This document shows, piece by piece, positions 30,550 through 40,823 of a stretch of DNA of 44,820 nucleotides (positions are counted from its first letter, which is position 1; each line of letters begins with the position of its first letter). The notes under the pieces are model-generated. The model did not search any database. It was given only the letters and a program-made list of their open reading frames with translations, and was not told the origin of the DNA. Position numbers and translations under genes: made by a program. The stretch lies in contig JARGSG010000151.1 in the NCBI GenBank assembly GCA_030374805.1, positions 1-44,820 on the forward strand. The letters run 5' to 3'. The DNA comes from Gracilaria gracilis. Taxonomy: Eukaryota > Rhodophyta > Florideophyceae > Gracilariales > Gracilariaceae.

Positions 30550-31106
30550 TGCAAATGCAAAAGTTCAACACTGGAAAGCTTAGGTCTGAGTTTGGTGAAG
30601 GCTTGTGTTGCAAGTTCGCTTCCACAGCTTCTGTCTTGTAAGGTTAGTCAAGTGTGGTCATATCAAGTCAGGTCAAGTCAGTCCGCAATGGTCAACGTGA
30701 AGCATTCTATCCCCTCCAACCCCTCCAAGCCGTACTCGAGTCTACGAGTAGCCACGCTCTTGGTTGGGGGTGAGGATGTAAAGACGTTGAGAGAACGCAA
30801 AGCAACAACATATGAGAATTCTCGCCCAACATGAAGCATCCGTACCCTGCTTGTTGTCAATCAGTCGTCTCTAAAAGCATTACAAAGAGTGACCCTTTTT
30901 AGTCAAGTAGAGTTAAGGCAATGCCAAGTCAAGTACATGTAGTTATTCATTTAGTGAGTGGTCTACAAAAATGATCCGTATTGTTTGTTATCTTGTTTTC
31001 TCTCAGGTTAGCTTCGTCGCATTACAATATAATGCAACCGAGATCATGCTCTACATTCTGTGGCATCTGTGCCAGTCGCCATTTGCATCCGTTCCTCATC
31101 AGTTCC
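30550..31106. other. Gene-free stretch with GTCAAGTCA repeats
   Basis: Several copies of GTCAAGTCA-type words lie at 30645-30682 and 30901-30940. No coding evidence. It lies downstream of the secreted protein gene and should hold its 3' UTR. Confidence 0.4.
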
Positions 31107-32165
31107 TCAAAGCCCAAATCGCACAGCAGCGTTAAGCACCTTCTCCTCAACCCGCGATCCGTACCGTGCAGCAAACGCAGTGAAAGCCAACCGAGGTGAG
31201 TTGGATGCAACGCTCAGTTTCCGCACATACTTGGGGCTGTTCACCAGTTGAACACCCGATTCACACCCTACCACCTTGCAGTATGACTTCATCATCATGG
31301 CCCGGCCATCGAACCTCACGATATGACCTGGTGTAGCACAGCTGCCATGCTCGTCGCACAGCACGGTGGCCCGAACGTGATTGTCGAACAACAACTGCTC
31401 CGACGACAAATGTTGCAGGTGATGTACGGCAATACACGACGATTCGGACTCAGGACTTGGCTGCGGTTCCTCCGTTTCGGTCACTCCTTCTTGTCCCTGG
31501 TCATTGGGTAACAGCGTTGCGTCTACGGCGAGTGGCTGCTTCTCTGGCTGCGGTGACAGTTCGGGATCGGCATCATCGAGCGCTTCACTTGTTGATTCTG
31601 GAGATATTTCCCCATCGATATCATCAAGCTGCTCGTCTGTTGGTTCTGGAGATATTTCCGCATCGATAGAGTCAGGATCATCAGGCTGTACTTGCAATGG
31701 TACTGAGGAGGTTTCACTTTCGACATCATCGGGAAACAGCTGCATCGGGGGAGGTGAAGGTTCAGAATCGACGGAGCCGACCTGAAGGATATCGTTAGTG
31801 GTTTCGTCATCTTCGCCAGCGTCCGTGCGCGTTATCTGTGGATGTCTGTCAACAGCGACCACTGATATGCACCCACTGACACCGATGTCCAGCACCGACG
31901 CGCACACTTCGCCTGCTTCGTCACAGTCATCATCGGACTCACAGATCATGTCCGTGAGCTCAAGCTGTCCGCAAAAGCATTCTTCACGCCCGTCACAAGG
32001 ACCAAAGGAAGAGGGGTCATCCAGGGGTAAGTAGTAGCATGTTCGAGTTCCTCGACATTGCAAAGCCGTGGTGCATGGGTCGCCGTTAAGGCCGGCGGAT
32101 GCGGGCGCTGCGGCTGCGAAGGAGAACAAAAACGTGGAGACCAAGAGGAGGGCGACGGATACCAT
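31107..32165 (-). CDS. Secreted modular cysteine-rich protein, acidic linker
   Basis: The frame is open to 32420, but ATG 32165 starts a clear signal peptide (MVSVALLLVSTFLFSFAAAA), giving 352 residues. Residues 31-99 hold ten cysteines (GDPCTTALQC ... CFCG ... CESDDDCDEAGEVC), an EGF/EB-like extracellular module. Residues 105-242 are acidic and Pro/Ser-rich with a 16-residue repeat (AEISPEPTDEQLDD). Residues 243-352 form a conserved-looking C-terminal domain with CDEHGSCATPGH, YCKVVGCES and LVNSPKY, ending RFGL. I associate this domain with red-algal secreted proteins from memory; its function is unknown. No membrane anchor is seen after the signal peptide, so it is probably extracellular or cell-wall. 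A TTATAA box lies about 65 bp upstream of the ATG. Confidence 0.8.
   Translation of the reverse strand: MVSVALLLVSTFLFSFAAAAPASAGLNGDPCTTALQCRGTRTCYYLPLDDPSSFGPCDGREECFCGQLELTDMICESDDDCDEAGEVCASVLDIGVSGCISVVAVDRHPQITRTDAGEDDETTNDILQVGSVDSEPSPPPMQLFPDDVESETSSVPLQVQPDDPDSIDAEISPEPTDEQLDDIDGEISPESTSEALDDADPELSPQPEKQPLAVDATLLPNDQGQEGVTETEEPQPSPESESSCIAVHHLQHLSSEQLLFDNHVRATVLCDEHGSCATPGHIVRFDGRAMMMKSYCKVVGCESGVQLVNSPKYVRKLSVASNSPRLAFTAFAARYGSRVEEKVLNAAVRFGL
31591..31686. repeat. 48-bp tandem repeat inside the secreted protein gene
   Basis: Two adjacent 48-bp units beginning GTTGATTCTGGAGATATTTCC and GTTGGTTCTGGAGATATTTC at 31591 and 31639. They code for the repeated acidic AEISPEP / GEISPES linker. 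Confidence 0.85.
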
Positions 32166-32227
32166 TGTGGGAGAGGGTAGAGCGTCTGGGAATGGGCTCT
32201 TCGTATTCGAGGCGTGCCATCTTACTC

Positions 32228-32233
32228 TTATAA
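32228..32233 (-). promoter_or_regulatory. Candidate TATA box of the secreted protein gene
   Basis: TTATAA 63-68 bp upstream of the ATG at 32165 on the minus strand, a plausible position for a gene with a short 5' UTR. Confidence 0.35.
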
Positions 32234-32258
32234 GGTGCCGACGCAGGGAGGACGAAGG

Positions 32259-32316
32259 GACGACAGCCTTGAGGCAGGACGACAGCCTTGAGGCAGGACG
32301 ACGGCCTTGAAGGCAG
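32259..32316. repeat. 19-bp tandem repeat, three copies
   Basis: GACGACAGCCTTGAGGCAG at 32259-32277 and 32278-32296, and a diverged third copy to about 32316. It lies upstream of the secreted protein gene. Confidence 0.9.
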
Positions 32317-33059
32317 GCGGGAGCGCGATGCGATGGGAACACTCGGAGCACACTGATACGCTCGCGGGGGCGGCGACGAAAAAGTGCGGCATCAGCGGCG
32401 ATTGTTGGAAAGGGCAGCACTTGCTGGCGTCTGCTGGCGGCCCAGAATGTGCTCGACGGCCTATGCTTACAGCTTACAGCGGTGGAGCACCGAAGAAATG
32501 CGTCACCGACAAGTTTCGTCGGAGGCTCCCTGATCTCCTTGAGCTCGCTGTGACGTCATTGGAAGTGCCGAGACTCTCGTGTGCTGCACACTGACTTGAA
32601 CGTGAGCAGATGACACAGTTGCGCCGCGCTGCATTTGTTCATCCATTCGAGCCGCGCTCTCATGGCGGTGAAAAACATTGCGAGAACTTATGTTTTGGAA
32701 AGATAACTGTTTACATGGGCATTTCCAAAGGTATTCTACTACTGCAAACCGGTAGTACCTTGACCAGAAAGACAGGCCAACATCATGATCTTTGCAACAA
32801 CAATCCGCTCTCACCTTTCAATTGGTAGTTGGTAGTCAAGGGTTTGTGGTAAGTGATACGGAAAGGTGAACCGCGGATTGTTTTTGGTAGACCAACCTTA
32901 AAGCTCCGGCAGGTTTTTTATCCCGCCTGTATCTACTACATCCCAATTACGCTCAACAGGTTGGCTCCTGCAGAGCGACCCCGCAACCTAAATTAGCATA
33001 CACAGACAATCCAGAAAACTGCAGATCAGCCCAAACATCCTCCTCGTGCACTATTTTGC
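32317..33059. other. Gene-free region left of the hAT palindrome
   Basis: Short ORFs only, none with domains. It should contain upstream control sequence of the minus-strand secreted protein gene. It ends at the hAT left terminus. Confidence 0.4.
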
Positions 33060-35697
33060 CAGGCCCGTATTTGTAACTGACTGACTACAGTTCATTTCTG
33101 GTGACTTTTGACTGACTGACTACATATGGGAAGTTAAAGTCAAGTCATCGGTGTACAGCTATTACAAGTAAGCCTGTGTACGCGTGTAACACTGTAGACA
33201 TAGTGTACGTCCCTAGCGCGCCTTCGCTCACGCGATGCTAATGACATTTGATCGCTCAAACTGGAGAGCGATCAAAAACGGTCTCTCCCCCAATCAAAGC
33301 AACAAAGGATCTGGGCAGCATGGCTGATACTCGTAGCAATTGCAATGTTCTTGACACCTCAAAAATTAGTACCACCAAAATAACAGCTCAGTATCTTATG
33401 AACCAGCACAAAGAGCAACAGAAGCGGCGTCGAACCAAAGCCAATGGTCGAGGTTCCAGCACAAAAACATCTTAATGGAGTACAATTGCCGCGATCTTTA
33501 AAAAAAACGTCTCAACCAGCAACATTATAGAATATTACCGCAATAATCATCAAGTTTTTTCCCACAAACTGGTTGTGATCAATCAAAAAACCGCAACTGA
33601 AAGAGTGATTCAAGTTGCGGTCACCAGTAAAAAAGAACGTTTGATACAAACCCAAAAAACCAACAGCATTTCTCGATTTTTTTTAATAAAATCCTCTTCA
33701 ACTGACATCGAATCTACAAAAAGGCAGCCAAGTCACCTCCGTCACATTCCAAACAGCAGGGCTCCAGCATTGTTTTATTTGTGTTTGTTTGCCCAACAGA
33801 GACGCCGTTTACGCGTGTTTGGTCCCCTATACTACAGGGGTTGGTGGATATATTTGGTGGTGGTGTGCAGTTTTCAAGCAAGTATCAAATTGATACGGTA
33901 TTATTTGAGGTCTACACTGCGGTGTGCCGAATATTGCGTCGGTCTGTGGGACATGCTAGGACGAGATGCATGACGGTTGATGGATGGAGCGCTGCTCTGG
34001 GAGCTCCTCTTTTAGGAATGACATGGCATTTCATTGATAAGAATTGGAACATGCGTTGTATTCCAATTGCTACATTGAACATGGGCACATCTAAGAAGAC
34101 GGGAGAGCAAATGCGTGTTATAATGGAGAAAGTACTAGAGGAGAATCCTATCGTTGGGGCAGAGAGTATTCGTGTATTCTCGGCGACGAGTGACAATGAG
34201 GCGGCTCCTGCACTGGCCGTTGATCTACTAACGAACTTTACAGGGTCTGTAAGATGTGTTGTGCACACACTGGCGCTTTGTGTAAGTGATGTGTTTGAAG
34301 ACGGCACGGTATGGAAGAAGTATATGGAGCACGTCAACAAGCTGACCAGCTACTTTAATTATCATCAGAAGGCAGCGCAGTTATTGGCACAGAAGCAGAT
34401 ACAAGAAGGTGTCACGGCCGGCCGCATCCAAAGGTTGAGGCACGACATACCCACTCGTTGGCCCCCGCAGCGGGCAGCAATGTCCGTGTACCTAACGCGC
34501 ATACAGACCATGGGTGCAGTCGCGCGAGATTTAAAATCTCTCTGCGGATGACCTCCCAAGACTAGCAGTCGAACAACAAGATGTTATGGCCGAGTTCATT
34601 ACAGTTCTTGCTGAGGTGCGACGTGTTGCTCGGCAGTTAGAAGCCAATCGAAAGGTGACAATGTCGCGTGCACCCCGACTACTTCGAGAACTACACGAGA
34701 CGTTGCTGATCATTTCCGGTGAAATGCTGGCGGGAGACTCCGACGGAACGTTGCGTTCTCCTTCTACAGAATTTTTAGACGATGATGAGGCGTTTCCTCC
34801 GCCGTGGGCTTTACCGACGCGTTCAAGCTTGGCCCGTTCAGACCAGGAACGAGATGAGACAAGCAAGGTGCGTCTGCAGAAAGGACATGCTAAAGCGCTG
34901 GCTACACGACTGGCGGACCGTGTTCAACAACGATTGGGTGACATTTGGAGGAAAGTAGATGTGGAAGCTGCACTGTGGGGTCCTTCTGGTGATTACGACA
35001 GAGAGCCAGAACGCTCGATGCGGTTACCGAAGCGTGTTCTGTTATTTCATATTGCGGCTATTTTGGATATTAACGAGTGTTATTTGGACTTTATAGAAGG
35101 TACTGAAGCTGTTAAAGGGAGCTACATGAAAGTTCTGTACAATGCAGTGGTGCGGGAAGCCGCACAGCTTGAAAGTTCAGTTAGTTTGCCTTTTCAAGAC
35201 CTGGAGGTAGTGTTCGGTCTTTTCCATCGTGTAATGCGTGATTCTCTTGCAGAAAAAGGGCGGAAGGAGCCCTCAGCAGCGTTAGCTTTCTGGAAGAATG
35301 CTAATAATTACACTGGCTTTATTAGTCCTATGCCTTTCAACACCATAGCACGCGCGGCGCTGTCATCGCAGGCCTCCTCCGCACCTGCTGAACGCCTGTT
35401 TAGCGATCTTGGTCGTGCGGGGGGAAACCAGTCGCAATATTTGCTCTCCAGCACCCTGGAGATGACGGAGCTCGTAAGGGCGTATGTTGGTAATGAACTG
35501 GAGGACATGCGTTTGCCGCAAAATGGGCTCTTGCACCCAAAGGCAGCAGCGTTTAGACGTGTTGTTTACTCTATTGCAGAGGAGATCTACTAAGTTGGAA
35601 GATGACTGGAATTGAATACATATAACTGACTTGCGGTGAATTACGGATGACTACTGACTCTGAGGATCAGGAAATGGTAGTCACAAATACGCCCCTG
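33060..35697 (+). mobile_element. hAT transposon, left copy (L)
   Basis: It starts CAGGCCCGTATTTGTAAC and ends with the inverted GTCACAAATACGCCCCTG, typical hAT termini (CAGGSSCGTATTTGTRAC). Its length is 2638 bp, identical to the right copy. Subterminal TGACTGACTAC repeats lie at about 33079-33122. The flanking 8-mers TATTTTGC and CCATTCGA do not match each other. Confidence 0.92.
33320..35593 (+). pseudogene. hAT transposase, left copy, frame-broken
   Basis: ATG 33320 (MADTRSNCNV). Frame breaks: TAA in STKTS-stop-WSTIAAIF near 33474; a -1 change at the A5 run near 33718; a +1 change at GGATGAC near 34547. The middle frame holds TVDGWS (Asp 33979-33981), TSDNEAA (Asp 34192-34194), RCVVHTLAL and TRWPPQRA. 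The last frame ends with the hATC dimerisation domain (SSAPAERLFSDLGRAGGNQS). The order matches hAT enzymes, which cut with hairpin formation and make 8-bp duplications. No clear BED finger is seen at the N terminus. The last two frame changes are shared with the right copy. Confidence 0.85.
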
Positions 35698-35782
35698 CCA
35701 TTCGAGAGGAAGGCCTGAATACAAACCCATCAGCACGACAGTGGGTTTGCATTCAGTATTTCCTCTCGTGTGAGGCTGAACC
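35698..35782. repeat. 85-bp spacer at the palindrome centre, itself a hairpin
   Basis: Between the two hAT 3' ends. 35703-35729 and 35742-35768 form 27-bp inverted arms (CGAGAGGAA, CTGAAT, CAAACCCA conserved; 4 mismatches) around a 12-nt loop. It begins CCATTCGA, the reverse complement of the 8 bp after the right copy. Confidence 0.9.
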
Positions 35783-38420
35783 CAGGGGCGTATTTGTGAC
35801 TACCATTTCCTGATCCTCAGAGTCAGTAGTCATCCGTAATTCACCGCAAGTCAGTTATATGTATTCAATTCCAGTCATCTTCCAACTTAGTAGATCTCCT
35901 CTGCAATAGAGTAAACAACACGTCTAAACGCTGCTACCTTTGGGTGCAAGAGCCCATTTTGCGGCAAACGCATGTCCTCCAGTTCATTACCAACATACGC
36001 CCTTACGAGCTCCGTCATCTCCAGGGTGCTGGAGAGCAAATATTGCGACTGGTTTCCCCCCGCACGACCAAGATCGCTAAACAGGCGTTCAGCAGGTGCG
36101 GAGGAGGCCTGCGATGACAGCGCCGCGCGTGCTATGGTGTTGAAAGGCATAGGACTAATAAAGCCAGTGTAATTATTAGCATTCTTCCAGAAAGCTAACG
36201 CTGCTGAGGGCTCCTTCCGCCCTTTTTCTGCAAGAGAATCACGCATTACACGATGGAAAAGACCGAACACTACCTCCAGGTCTTGAAAAGGCAAACTAAC
36301 TGAACTTTCAAGCTGTGCGGCTTCCCGCACCACTGCATTGTACAGAACTTTCATGTAGCTCCCTTTAACAGCTTCAGTACCTTCTATAAAGTCCAAATAA
36401 CACTCGTTAATATCCAAGATAGCCGCAATATGAAATAACAGAACACGCTTCGGTAACCGCATCGAGCGTTCTGGCTCTCTGTCGTAATCACCAGAAGGAC
36501 CCCACAGTGCAGCTTCCACATCTACTTTCCTCCAAATGTCACCCAATCGTTGTTGAACACGGTCCGCCAGTCGTGTAGCCAGCGCTTTAGCATGTCCTTT
36601 CTGCAGACGCACCTTGCTTGTCTCATCTCGTTCCTGGTCTGAACGGGCCAAGCTTGAACGCGTCGGTAAAGCCCACGGCGGAGGAAACGCCTCATCATCG
36701 TCTAAAAATTCTGTAGAAGGAGAACGCAACGTTCCGTCGGAGTCTCCCGCCAGCATTTCACCGGAAATGATCAGCAACGTCTCGTGTAGTTCTCGAAGTA
36801 GTCGGGGTGCACGCGACATTGTCACCTTTCGATTGGCTTCTAACTGCCGAGCAACACGTCGCACCTCAGCAAGAACTGTAATGAACTCGGCCATAACATC
36901 TTGTTGTTCGACTGCTAGTCTTGGGAGGTCATCCGCAGAGAGATTTTAAATCTCGCGCGACTGCACCCATGGTCTGTATGCGCGTTAGGTACACGGACAT
37001 TGCTGCCCGCTGCGGGGGCCAACGAGTGGGTATGTCGTGCCTCAACCTTTGGATGCGGCCGGCCGTGACACCTTCTTGTATCTGCTTCTGTGCCAATAAC
37101 TGCGCTGCCTTCTGATGATAATTAAAGTAGCTGGTCAGCTTGTTGACGTGCTCCATATACTTCTTCCATACCGTGCCGTCTTCAAACACATCACTTACAC
37201 AAAGCGCCAGTGTGTGCACAACACATCTTACAGACCCTGTAAAGTTCGTTAGTAGATCAACGGCCAGTGCAGTAGCCGCCTCATTGTCACTCGTCGCCGA
37301 GAATACACGAATACTCTCTGCCCCAACGATAGGATTCTCCTCTAGTACTTTCTCCATTATAACACGCATTTGCTCTCCCGTCTTCTTAGATGTGCCCATG
37401 TTCAATGTAGCAATTGGAATACAACGCATGTTCCAATTCTTATCAATGAAATGCCATGTCATTCCTAAAATAGGAGCTCCCAGAGCAGCGCTCCATCCAT
37501 CAACCGTCATGCATCCCGTCCTAGCATGTACCACAGACCGACGCAATATTCGGCACACCGCAGTGTAGACCTCAAATAATACCGTATCAATTTGATACTT
37601 GCTTGAAAACTGCACACGACCACCAAATATATCCACCAACCCCTGTAGTATAGCGGACGAAACACGCGTAAATGGCGTCTCTGTTGGGCAAACAAACACA
37701 AATAAAACAATGCTGGAGCCCTGCTGTTTGGAATGTGACGGAGGTGACTTGGCTGCCTTTTTGTAGATTCGATGTCAGTTGAAGAGGATTTTATTAAAAA
37801 AAATCGAGAAATGCTGTTGGTTTTTTGGGTTTGTATCAAACGTTCTTTTTTACTGGTGATCGCAACTTCAATTACTTTTCCAGTTGCGTTTTTCTGATTG
37901 ATTACAACCAGTTTGTGGTAGAGAACTTGATGGTTATTGCGGTAGTGTTCTATAATGTTGCTGGGTGAGACGTTTTTGTTTAAAGATCGCGGCAAGTGTA
38001 CTCCATAAAGATGTTTTTGTGCTGGAACCTCGACCATTGGCTTTGGTTCGACGCCACTTCTGTTGCTCTTTGTGCTTGTTCATAAGACAATGAGCTGTTA
38101 TTTTGGTGGTACTAATTTTTGAGGTGTCAAGAACATTGCAATTGCTACGAGTATCAGCCATGCTGCCCAGATCCTTTGTTGCTTTGATTGGGGGAGAGAC
38201 CGTTTTTGATCGCTCTCCAGTTTGAGCGATCAAATGTCATTAGCATCGCGTGAGCGAAGGCGCGCTAGGGACGTACACTATGTCTACAGTGTTACACGCG
38301 TACACAGGCTTACTTGTAATAGCTGTACACCTATGACTTGACTTTAACTTCCCATATGTAGTCAGTCAGTCAAAAGTCACCAGAAATGAACTGTAGTCAG
38401 TCAGTTACAAATACGGGCCT
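35783..38420 (-). mobile_element. hAT transposon, right copy (R), inverted
   Basis: A minus-oriented 2638-bp copy with the same termini as L, 5' end at 38420 and 3' end at 35783, tail to tail with L. By eye it is nearly identical, with scattered substitutions and compensating single-base indels. It is followed by TCGAATGG (38421-38428). Confidence 0.92.
35887..38161 (-). pseudogene. hAT transposase, right copy, frame-broken
   Basis: ATG at 38161. Compared with L it lacks the early TAA (STKTSLWSTLAAIF is open) but has an extra base in the following A-rich run near 37985, so the frame shifts to one reading SPSNIIEHYRNNHQ. It shares with L the change at the A5 run and the TGA-ended SLCG frame followed by MAEFITVLAEV in the next frame. 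Catalytic text TVDGWS, TSDNEAA and hATC are retained. Differences from L include V for A in HPKVAAF and S for W in FTRVSSAIL. Confidence 0.85.
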
Positions 38421-39267
38421 GTCGAATGGGCCACCACGTACTACGAGGGTAATGCAATCTTTTGTGTTGTCGTAAATTGAAGAAAGGATGTCTCAAATCA
38501 TTGCAAATGAAGCACAGGTTGGGGCAATTAGCCCTCGATTACCAGAATTTGGCACTCAAGCTCGTCTGGAAACTTGCGCTTGTGGTCTGCATCAGTGCAC
38601 GTGGATGACAGAAAATTGAAGGGGGTTGTTTGTCTGTCAGCTGGCTTTTGAACGATGCAAGTGAGAAGAACACTGATCGCGTGGTGATGGTATTTTTTCG
38701 GTGAAGGCAGCTAACGTCACAGCGACAGATTCATTCAAGTCGCTCTGTACGGTCAAAAAGTAGCTCTCTTAACCCTTAGGTTACCTTCAAGGGTTAAGAA
38801 GGGTTTCGTTGGCACCTAATGTTAATGAGAAGAAGGCAAATTTTGCCTGTGCTCGAGCTCAGGTTTTGAATGCTTTCCGAGCTCAACGGCGGTGCATCCA
38901 TGGGATACTTTGGCATGAAGCAAATGTATTGGCTCACGTTAATGGAGCTCCGTAACTTACCCCAAAGAAGGTGTAACTTTCCTTACTCAAATGTGTCGGA
39001 AAAACTCCCAAAACACAAATCGTTGCTTTCAAGCGGCGACTTCTCTGTTACAAGTTAGGCATTTCAAATTATCTTTGTCGCAAAGAAAAGGTCTACATCT
39101 CAGCTCCGAGGAATGCCTAAGCTAGTTCTCCATCTACATATAAGAGATTCACGATCTCGAACTAACTGCACCTCGTCAGAATACATCATTATCGAATACT
39201 ACGCAAACCTGTCGGATTCACACATCCCACCAAAACCGGACATCACTGCAAATCCATGACTTTCCAC
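38421..39267. other. Gene-free region right of the hAT palindrome
   Basis: No supported gene. It contains the TTAA-flanked mini-palindrome at 38769-38797. Short ORFs show no motif. Confidence 0.4.
38769..38797. repeat. TTAA-flanked 29-bp palindrome, piggyBac-end-like
   Basis: TTAACCCTT...AAGGGTTAA with an interior of 21 bp (CCCTTAGGTT / ACCTTCAAGGG). The preceding CTC and the TTAACCCTT are the same as at the left piggyBac end (17884-17895). Confidence 0.7.
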
Positions 39268-39690
39268 TCAATTTTCCAAGATGATTTCCGGAACAGTTTC
39301 TGGAAGAGGCTCGTTATCTTCTACTTCAATATTATCACGGCCTTGCAGTTTCAACATTGCCTCGACAGCCTGCTCTGGTGCTGAACTTTGCGCGGCTAAA
39401 CGCCTACGTTCAATACGAGTAGCTTTTAGGTGATCGAACAACGTCTTGCGTCGCGGAGCAAGAGACAACAAATTTCAAAGCTCAGCGGCGCTCTCAACGC
39501 AGCTCGATCCATGCGGTCGAGCATTGAGGGCCTGAAGAACACTTGCCACCGTCAAATGTCTACCAAATTCCGTGGTAACTTTCACGTGTCGTACAAATAC
39601 CGATAAGGTGTCGGGTCGGCCTGGTAGAGGGAGCGCGCGAGGGCTCAACCTAAAGGGGAAAAACACACAACCAATATGGTAGTAGGGCAC
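39268..39690 (-). pseudogene. Unrecognised relic ORF with one stop
   Basis: One minus frame of about 140 codons from about 39690 to 39268, interrupted only by TGA at 39475-39477. It contains TEFGRHLTVASVLQALNARPHGSS before the stop and LAPRRKTLFDHLKATRIERR, then an acidic end (EVEDNEPLPETVPEI), after it. It looks like real coding sequence by composition, but I do not recognise it. It lies upstream of gypsy element B in the opposite direction, so it may belong to another decayed element. Confidence 0.3.
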
Positions 39691-39997
39691 CTGAAACCCG
39701 CAGGGGCAAACGGCGGGGCAACTAGTCTAGACCGTGTAGGTGTACGGTAGTAGACGTCGACGCGCGGTAAAACCTGAATAGTAATAGAGTAGCAAATGAC
39801 CAAGATGGTATAGTTAGTGCCCTAGTGGTGCCTGACTTTACAATACCCGAGGGTGAAGGCGGAGTGCGTTACAATATATACAAGGTGCACCGACGCCGAT
39901 CTCCCATGCGGGCATGACGTCATCGGCTGCGCTCATGACCTACTGTTGAAGTGCAACGCCCTCCTTGAGGGATTCCCGGGACTTAGTTATATTCCTA
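39691..39997. other. Gene-free stretch before gypsy element B
   Basis: No coding signal; a CAATATATACAAGG TATA-like string at about 39872. It might hold LTR sequence if the element starts further left than 39998. Confidence 0.35.
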
Positions 39998-40823
39998 CAT
40001 GTTGGCTCGCTTAATTATGACTACATACGATGCCCACGTTGGTGGATGGGACATGTGGGACACGGCAGAGTCCAGGAAATTGGCACAGCATTGCTGGTAA
40101 TTCTGCACCCTTAATGGGAGTATTCTAGATTATTATAGTATTTGCCGTACAGTACGGGAGGCTAGCTACACACTATATAGTGTCGAGGCAACTGGGCCCC
40201 GCCACTAAGTAAATCTCCCCAACCAGGGTTGGCTCTAGACTTTTCGCTTTCCGCGGTATTCAACTCCTCCTCGGAGGGATATCCCGTGGCATACGGACCG
40301 TCTATCCACCCTGCGTCAACCAAACAAACCCAATTGTGGGAGTATTACACCCTATTTGTCGCGTTTGTCTTGTATAAGGATTTGCCCGGCTTTGCCGTCT
40401 CTCTCAGTCACACTTGTGACTTCTTCTTTCTCTTTTCTCCTTTTTCAGGTTGTTCTCCGCGTCCCGCGGCTTGTGCTGACACCTGTCTACACTTGCCACC
40501 CCTGTGGAACACTGCCTCATCTGAGGATACGCACGCACCGTTTACACGGATTCCAGCTTCTGGTTTACCTTCCCACGCCTGGCGTGAAGGGTGGCCTCAG
40601 CCTTACACACCGACTCTGTCGTGTCATACCTGGAAGGGCTTTGCTACTGTGCTGCCTCGCCTTAGGAAGATCGCGAACGTCTTCGTGGTTCTTTCCCCAT
40701 TGGGGCATTGCACTACAAACTGGTCTCCCGACCTAGAAGCTTTTCTGTGTGCTTTTCTTCTTTTGGAGGTGATTTCTACTGTGTCCGGAAGATTCCGTGT
40801 ACTCCCGTTTAACGGTCTCATCG

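Noticed and set aside
32503..32814. 103-residue minus-strand ORF upstream of the secreted protein gene
   Set aside because: No signal peptide, domain or supporting context; length is within chance expectation.
33075..33125. TGACTGACTAC repeats as a separate mini-satellite
   Set aside because: They occur only next to the hAT end and in the mirror position of the other copy, so they are subterminal repeats of the element.
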